From assembly GCF_964204645.1 (NCBI RefSeq), contig NC_134035.1, forward strand, positions 2,122,001 to 2,186,000: 64,000 nucleotides of DNA. Direction: 5' to 3'. Position numbers and translations under genes: made by a program. The notes under the pieces are model-generated. The model made no database searches. It worked only from the letters and a program-made list of their open reading frames with translations, and had not been told where the DNA came from. Below are positions 59,309 through 64,000 of the stretch, piece by piece (position 1 is the stretch's first letter; the number at the start of each line of letters is the position of its first letter). Source of the DNA: Tubulanus polymorphus (Eukaryota; Nemertea; Palaeonemertea; Tubulaniformes; Tubulanidae).

Positions 59309-60340
59309 ATGGGCAGGAACGCAACCACCGGTACCACTGCCGCATCTGCAAGTGTTACTGAAACTTACGTTTGCCCGATACTCGATCTCCAAGTACGGAA
59401 ACATAATATTCTAGTCTATTTCATTTTTCCTGTATTCGCAATCGGTGTGATTCTCAATATTTTCAGTATCATTGTTTTGCGGAGATTGTCTGACAGCGGG
59501 CAAGCCATTCACCTTCTTATCCTCGTCGCGCTATCGGATATAATCTATCTTACAAATACATTCCTAGACGGTCCACTCCGTCACCTGATACATAGAGCCA
59601 TCTACGGAGACCTGACGTTTCGTCGATACGACTACGAGGTGTTTCCACTGTGGAACTGGATTCGAATTGCGTCCTATAAGTCGACGGTAACGATTCGAAA
59701 TTGGATGATAGTTCTCGCCGCGGTAGTTCGATGTCTTCACGTTTTGTTTCCATTCTGGTCACGGCGCTGTATTGACAGGAAAAAGATTCATATTTCTACA
59801 TTAATCATCATAATCATTTCTGTTGTTGCTTATGTCCCTCGTTATTTTGGTGCGCACATAGGCATGACTCAATGTAACGGTTCACCACGCAGCTTTCCTC
59901 GTCACCCGAAATTCTACAAAAGTCGCTCGATTGACAAGTTTAGCACTTTGGTGTTTATGTTATTAACTATATCCATCCCAGTCGTGTTTATTCTGTTTGC
60001 CAACGTAATTCTCTTGTGGTCATTGTATAGGTCCAGTAAGCTGCGAAAGTCAATGGCTACCAAAAAAGATGATAGATCTTCCGCAGCTAAAAACAAAGCG
60101 ACGCAGTTAGTTTTAATCACGACATTTGTTTATGTAGTGTGCGAGTTACCGACGCTCGTCTCGAGGGTATGGAACTATTTCGTTAAGAAAGGTTGGGACG
60201 AGGTGCTGCTCAGGTCTATATTTGTTGTTACCGATAATCTAACACCGATCGACTCGGCGATTAATTGCGTAATCTATCTGGTCGCTAGCAGATCATTTCG
60301 GTCAGCAGCGATAAACCTATGCAGAAAAAGTGTTTCCTGA
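59309..60340 (+). CDS. Class A orphan GPCR, intronless, D/E-less DRY
   Basis: A 343-residue seven-helix receptor, closer in style to the 11055-11990 gene than to its flanking neighbours. The N-terminus has an N-glycosylation site (NAT) and Ala/Thr-rich sequence. TM1 holds GVILNIFSI. The end of TM3 reads VVRCLHVLFPF, so the acidic residue of D/ERY is replaced by Val while Arg stays. TM6 has CELP in the CWxP place; TM7 has NCVIY for NPxxY. No Cys sits at the top of TM3, though Cys occur in the N-terminus (YVCPI) and ECL2 (TQCNGS). Poly(A) signal at 60724. The ligand is unknown. Confidence 0.85.
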   Translation: MGRNATTGTTAASASVTETYVCPILDLQVRKHNILVYFIFPVFAIGVILNIFSIIVLRRLSDSGQAIHLLILVALSDIIYLTNTFLDGPLRHLIHRAIYGDLTFRRYDYEVFPLWNWIRIASYKSTVTIRNWMIVLAAVVRCLHVLFPFWSRRCIDRKKIHISTLIIIIISVVAYVPRYFGAHIGMTQCNGSPRSFPRHPKFYKSRSIDKFSTLVFMLLTISIPVVFILFANVILLWSLYRSSKLRKSMATKKDDRSSAAKNKATQLVLITTFVYVVCELPTLVSRVWNYFVKKGWDEVLLRSIFVVTDNLTPIDSAINCVIYLVASRSFRSAAINLCRKSVS

Positions 60341-60723
60341 TTCCCTAGATTTCTATCAATCGGCCCAATACGCAACGAAAGATGTGTTAACTCAAACTAA
60401 TGATGTTTGTATCAATTTGTATCAAACTTTCTCGAAATTTATATTTCTATTTTCACGCATATTTCAAGTTTTACATTTTGTCATTTTCTCGAATGTTACT
60501 CGACGATCACAACATCTCATCAGGGAACTCGTGTGATTCCGTCACGATGAAAGAGAAACCCTTCGAAATCATTAGAATAATTAGATACAGAGTGTCTCAA
60601 GGCATTAAGGGTGTTCGCCTTTATCATTCCTGCATCCCACATCCAGATTTAGTCGTAAAATAACCCAATACACTGTGTTATATTTGCTGTATATTTTATA
60701 TAAATATAACTGTAAATTTTGTG

Positions 60724-60729
60724 AATAAA
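60724..60729 (+). terminator. Poly(A) signal of GPCR at 59309
   Basis: AATAAA about 385 bases past the stop, followed by an A-rich tract. Confidence 0.55.
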
Positions 60730-60902
60730 ACATCTCAACTACAAAACAAAAACAAACCAAAACAAAAAAAAAACAATAAAACCTGATCTCTACATATTTT
60801 CTATGTAATGAATTTTATAGATATAAATCATAAATCTCCAGCCGATAGTGGTGCTGCAGGAACTGTCGGGAAAACTGTAAAAAAGCAGAAGTCATTTCAA
60901 GA

Positions 60903-60908
60903 TTTATT
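60903..60908 (-). terminator. Poly(A) signal of GPCR at 60994-61944
   Basis: AATAAA on the minus strand, 86 bases past the stop codon. It lies about 175 bases from the convergent gene's signal, so the two transcripts end close together. Confidence 0.6.
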
Positions 60909-60993
60909 CTTTGAATACAACCGACCCACCCCCCCCCCCCCGGACTAATCGGAAATCTCTTGAGTTTATGACGAGCAAACATGAATCCAATGG

Positions 60994-61944
60994 TTATTTG
61001 ACTGAATTTCTACAGCGGATTTTCATACAGAAATAGTCACGAATTTCTCGTCCCAGTAGAAGATAGATGTAGAAATTTACGACATAGTTACACATTTGAA
61101 ACTGTGCAAACATGTCGTATAATACATTTTTTACTTCTTCGGAGAGCGGTAAAAACACAGCAATAGTAGGCGGTAGCGTGAATACTGCGAATGCGAGTGA
61201 AACTGTTACAAGCATTATTGTTGTACGTTTTGATTTTGAGGTTTTCTGATCGGACGAAACCATTTTTGAACCTCTGAATAACTGAAATATTATAACAGAA
61301 TTCGACGTTAGAATCAACGTTAAAGGTATTATGTTAACGTAGATGACAATCATAGAGAAATATGTTATTTGGTTAAATAACTCATAGTAACATCCGAACG
61401 ACTGATTCGTAAATCTTAACGACAGAATAGGCGTGAGATATAGAAACAGTAAATTCACAGCCGTAATTATCAATGTAACAAATCTAGCGAATCTCGGTGT
61501 ACATATCAAACGAGATGTCAACGGGAAGAGCACAACAGCCGCACGTTCTAGAGATATAGCCACGATTAACCACGAACTATTGACGCCCGCAAGCGCCATT
61601 ACAAATTCATAGATTTGGCAACTGATCACCGAGTTCATCAAGAACACGGGACCGTCTTTAACGCGCAAGAGAACAAACTGTAAAACAGGCATCAATGTAT
61701 AGTTAATACAAAACACAAAATCACCGAGAGACAAAGCGATAAGATAATTTGCGTATGATAAATTACGAAATCTGTGACTCATCATAATCAGGAAAGTAGC
61801 TGGATTTCCAAACGCTCCCAAAATGAACGCGATAGGGAGAATGACCAGTGACACAGTACGGTAGATTCCAGACCTGTTCACTACAGACATGAGAGCGATG
61901 TAACTGCTGTAAGAACGACCAATTTGCACCCGAGTAGAATTCAT
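60994..61944 (-). CDS. Class A orphan GPCR, intronless (paralog pair member 2)
   Basis: Plasma-membrane receptor of 316 residues, close paralog of 56690-57697 in the opposite orientation. Shared stretches include SGIYRTVSLVILPI, LICTPRFARF, KSKRTTIMLVTVSLAFA and NYVVNFYIYLLLGREIR. It has the TM3 and ECL2 cysteines, ERA for DRY, FTLP in TM6 and NFYIY in TM7. The two copies differ most in ECL2-TM5 and in the extracellular end of TM6 to TM7 (EEVKNVLYDMFAQF against LEQTDFLYDVFTQF), the parts likely to touch the ligand. Confidence 0.88.
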   Translation of the reverse strand: MNSTRVQIGRSYSSYIALMSVVNRSGIYRTVSLVILPIAFILGAFGNPATFLIMMSHRFRNLSYANYLIALSLGDFVFCINYTLMPVLQFVLLRVKDGPVFLMNSVISCQIYEFVMALAGVNSSWLIVAISLERAAVVLFPLTSRLICTPRFARFVTLIITAVNLLFLYLTPILSLRFTNQSFGCYYELFNQITYFSMIVIYVNIIPLTLILTSNSVIIFQLFRGSKMVSSDQKTSKSKRTTIMLVTVSLAFAVFTLPPTIAVFLPLSEEVKNVLYDMFAQFQMCNYVVNFYIYLLLGREIRDYFCMKIRCRNSVK

Positions 61945-63050
61945 GATTCATACAGATCGAATGGAAGCGTGTACTGACTGTCGAGTGTACTGACTAACCG
62001 AGATTGAACTAACTGTCTAAAAACGTTCCTGAACTGACCGTGTCCTCTGGCGTATCGGAAAATTGATTTCACTTCAATATGAAAATGTCATTTAAGTCTT
62101 TGTTACAGCTACAGTTTCTTTGTAAGATTGATTGTTAACAGCGAATAGAAAATCGATTCTCAGAAATCTCACATAGTTTACTCAGATTCTTTTGAAAGTT
62201 TATTATTGTGTCACGAATAAACGTAGGTCTATCTAAATTAAATATCAATACTCGATGTCGTACAACAGTTCATCGTATATTGTGAAATATTTGATAGTAT
62301 AACACATCTGAACTGGTCGGAAATCAGTTCTACACAGCGAAACCACAGGTAAAAATAACATCAGTTCATTATTCAACCACATAGATAGACAGGTCCGTAG
62401 CCAGGAGTTCTAAAAGGCAATCAATCTTTATTTCTAAATGGGCGGGGGGGGGCGTTAATTCGTATCTCTGTTAATGTTCGGTACAAAACGTATCTCTGTT
62501 GGAGGATAACAACCGTAATAACTCGTGATAACCTCGCGAACATTTGATAATGATTTATCCTGGAATGAATTGATAATAATGTCCTATTTCGTGGTAGCTT
62601 TCATATTTTTGTTAAGAGATAAATAAAATCAACGTTACTATTACTTAATTATTGTCGACTGCGAATGAATCCGTTAATTGTTAGAGAATCTTACTAGGAA
62701 CTCAGGTTACGAAATGTTTAGTAATGTATAGGATATTATCGAACTAGATTATGAAGATAATCCTGAATGGAATGAGAAGAGGGTTTATTGAGATTTGTGA
62801 AATGTTTGTATTCGGAGGTAGTATTGGATTTTCGTTCACAAAGGCTGTTGTTGTGCCAACACATTCCGATGTTTCCAGTTCGGAAACAAGTCAGTACCAT
62901 AAACTATTTAGACTACATGCAACAGAAAGAGTTTGTCCTGGGCGCTGCAGAAACCGATCAACATTAAATTGATAAGGACAAAGGTGTAAATAAGATTGTC
63001 TCTTCCTCGAAATTATCAAGAAAACACGATTCTAATTCTTTATCGATTCA
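61945..63050. other. Intergenic, no gene seen
   Basis: The upstream region of the minus-strand GPCR. A G-run lies at about 62441-62453. The 73-codon open frame at 62751-62972 has no recognisable family. Confidence 0.5.
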
Positions 63051-63054
63051 TTCG

Positions 63055-63060
63055 TTTATT
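63055..63060 (-). terminator. Poly(A) signal of the ShKT gene
   Basis: AATAAA on the minus strand, 24 bases past the stop at 63084. Confidence 0.65.
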
Positions 63061-63083
63061 TCATATTTGAAAATGGTGGATTT

Positions 63084-63762
63084 TCATCGGCAGAAGCCGC
63101 AAGTTTTCTCGCAATTCTTTTTCATGTAACTGATATAAGTACTTTCAGTACAATATTTCGTCCAACCGGAACAGTTGACGTTCGTATCCTTGCACGATGA
63201 CGCTGAAAATAATAGGAAACTCATCGTAGACAATCATTCTTATTGTGTGATCGGACAGTTTTACAAGTTTTGTATGGTAAATGACTACGAGTCTGAAACC
63301 AGATTTTTACTTACATCCTCCTCCTGAACCTCCGCTGAAAATAGAAATTTAGATTTAGATGATACACATGATTATAGATGACTAAATTTGAAATAAATAG
63401 TATCCATGATTGTTCAGTACAGTTACAGTATAGGTCAGTAGCCGTTTCTTGCTATAGCTTATAGCAGTATATAGCAAGGTTATAGCAATTTCTTATGTCT
63501 CGCACAATGGGAAAACTATTTTTCTGGTAAATGGTTTTTCCTACTAAAGAACATCAATAACATTCAGGTTTTATGTTTGTTTCGTGATGTGTGCGTAATG
63601 AAATTTGGTCGAACTGTTTTACGATTGTAAACGCTTGAGTTGAATCGTGTCTTTAAACTCACCCGCAGAGATTACAAGTTTTTTTACAATTCTTCTTTAC
63701 GTAAGCGTTGGTGCTGCAGTAATTGGCCCATCCGCTACACGATGAGTTGGCATCGACGCAAG
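63084..63762 (-). CDS. ShKT-domain protein, 3' part (two ShKT modules)
   Basis: Three exons on the minus strand: 63663-63762, a 20-nt micro-exon 63315-63334, and 63084-63202 with the stop. Junctions are GT-AG and phases fit (2 nt carried, 20 nt, 2 nt carried). The first and last exons each encode one ShKT module of about 36 residues with six cysteines, including the C-SGW-x2-YC and KKNC-x3-C-x2-C patterns; the micro-exon adds a Gly/Ser-rich linker. ShKT modules occur in secreted proteases, peroxidases and structural proteins as well as in venoms, so no toxin role is claimed. The upstream exons, including any signal peptide and catalytic domain, are beyond the window or not seen. Confidence 0.8.
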
Positions 63763-64000
63763 CTGCGATAAATCAAAGCGTAATTAGATTAGAAATGATG
63801 CCAGCGATGAAGCATCGATCTCTGAATAAAGGGAAAACGTGGACTGATATCGATCAAAGATTGATATTTTTCCTGTCGGTGACGACAGCGTTAACAATAT
63901 TACATTCATGTAAAGCATTTTGCAATGATGCGGGTCTTATCAGCTTATGTGCGGTCGGAACTGGCAGCCTTCAAATATTAAGCCTATGACAGTCTTATTA
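63763..64000. other. Window edge, probably intron of the ShKT gene
   Basis: No further exon was found on the minus strand to the window end. The plus-strand open frame at 63723-63989 overlaps the ShKT exon and is a shadow. Confidence 0.5.

Overview
The window is nuclear DNA from a marine bilaterian invertebrate, most likely a lophotrochozoan (mollusc, annelid or brachiopod grade); the species cannot be fixed from this sequence. The reasons are GT-AG introns in dense succession, an animal-specific gene (CABIN1), intron-containing myotrophin, intronless lineage-expanded class A GPCRs, an ShKT protein and many fossil transposons. The bases are AT-rich outside exons.

Layout. 1-6334: two direct copies of a roughly 3.5 kb non-coding repeat unit with internal minisatellites and internal inverted repeats. 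6335-11029: simple repeats, a long palindrome, a 44-bp minisatellite, tRNA-derived elements and a 62-bp inverted repeat. 11055-12111: one intact GPCR gene (minus) and a short relic of a sister copy. 12720-25464: a nest of mobile DNA: a GATA microsatellite, a 5'-truncated Penelope-like retroelement with a GIY-YIG domain, a shuffled set of duplicated blocks (called A, B, C and D here) bounded by a shared CATTATGAG terminus and carrying satellites of about 115 bp, a TIR MITE with an empty-site control, and a hAT-like element.

26653-50646 (plus): a complete CABIN1 gene, reconstructed here as 40 coding exons that stay in frame from an MIRI start to the stop, giving 3,518 residues: an N-terminal TPR scaffold like the vertebrate protein, then a much enlarged acidic disordered centre, a Gln/Ser-rich tail and a C-terminal SUMO-interaction-like end. 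53984-55879 (minus): myotrophin, 4 exons, 121 residues, tail to tail with CABIN1. 56690-61944: three intronless class A GPCRs, two of them close paralogs in convergent orientation around a third, unrelated one. 63084 to the window end (minus): the 3' part of a secreted-type protein with two ShKT cysteine modules joined by a Gly/Ser linker from a 20-nt micro-exon.

The genes form no pathway together. CABIN1 (chromatin and calcineurin/MEF2 control) and myotrophin (an ankyrin adaptor) are housekeeping neighbours; the GPCRs and the ShKT gene are the fast-evolving surface or secreted kind. The strongest unexplained structure is the 13.8-24.6 kb nest, where element ends fall exactly on the breakpoint that splits one copy of a duplicated sequence while another copy is unsplit.
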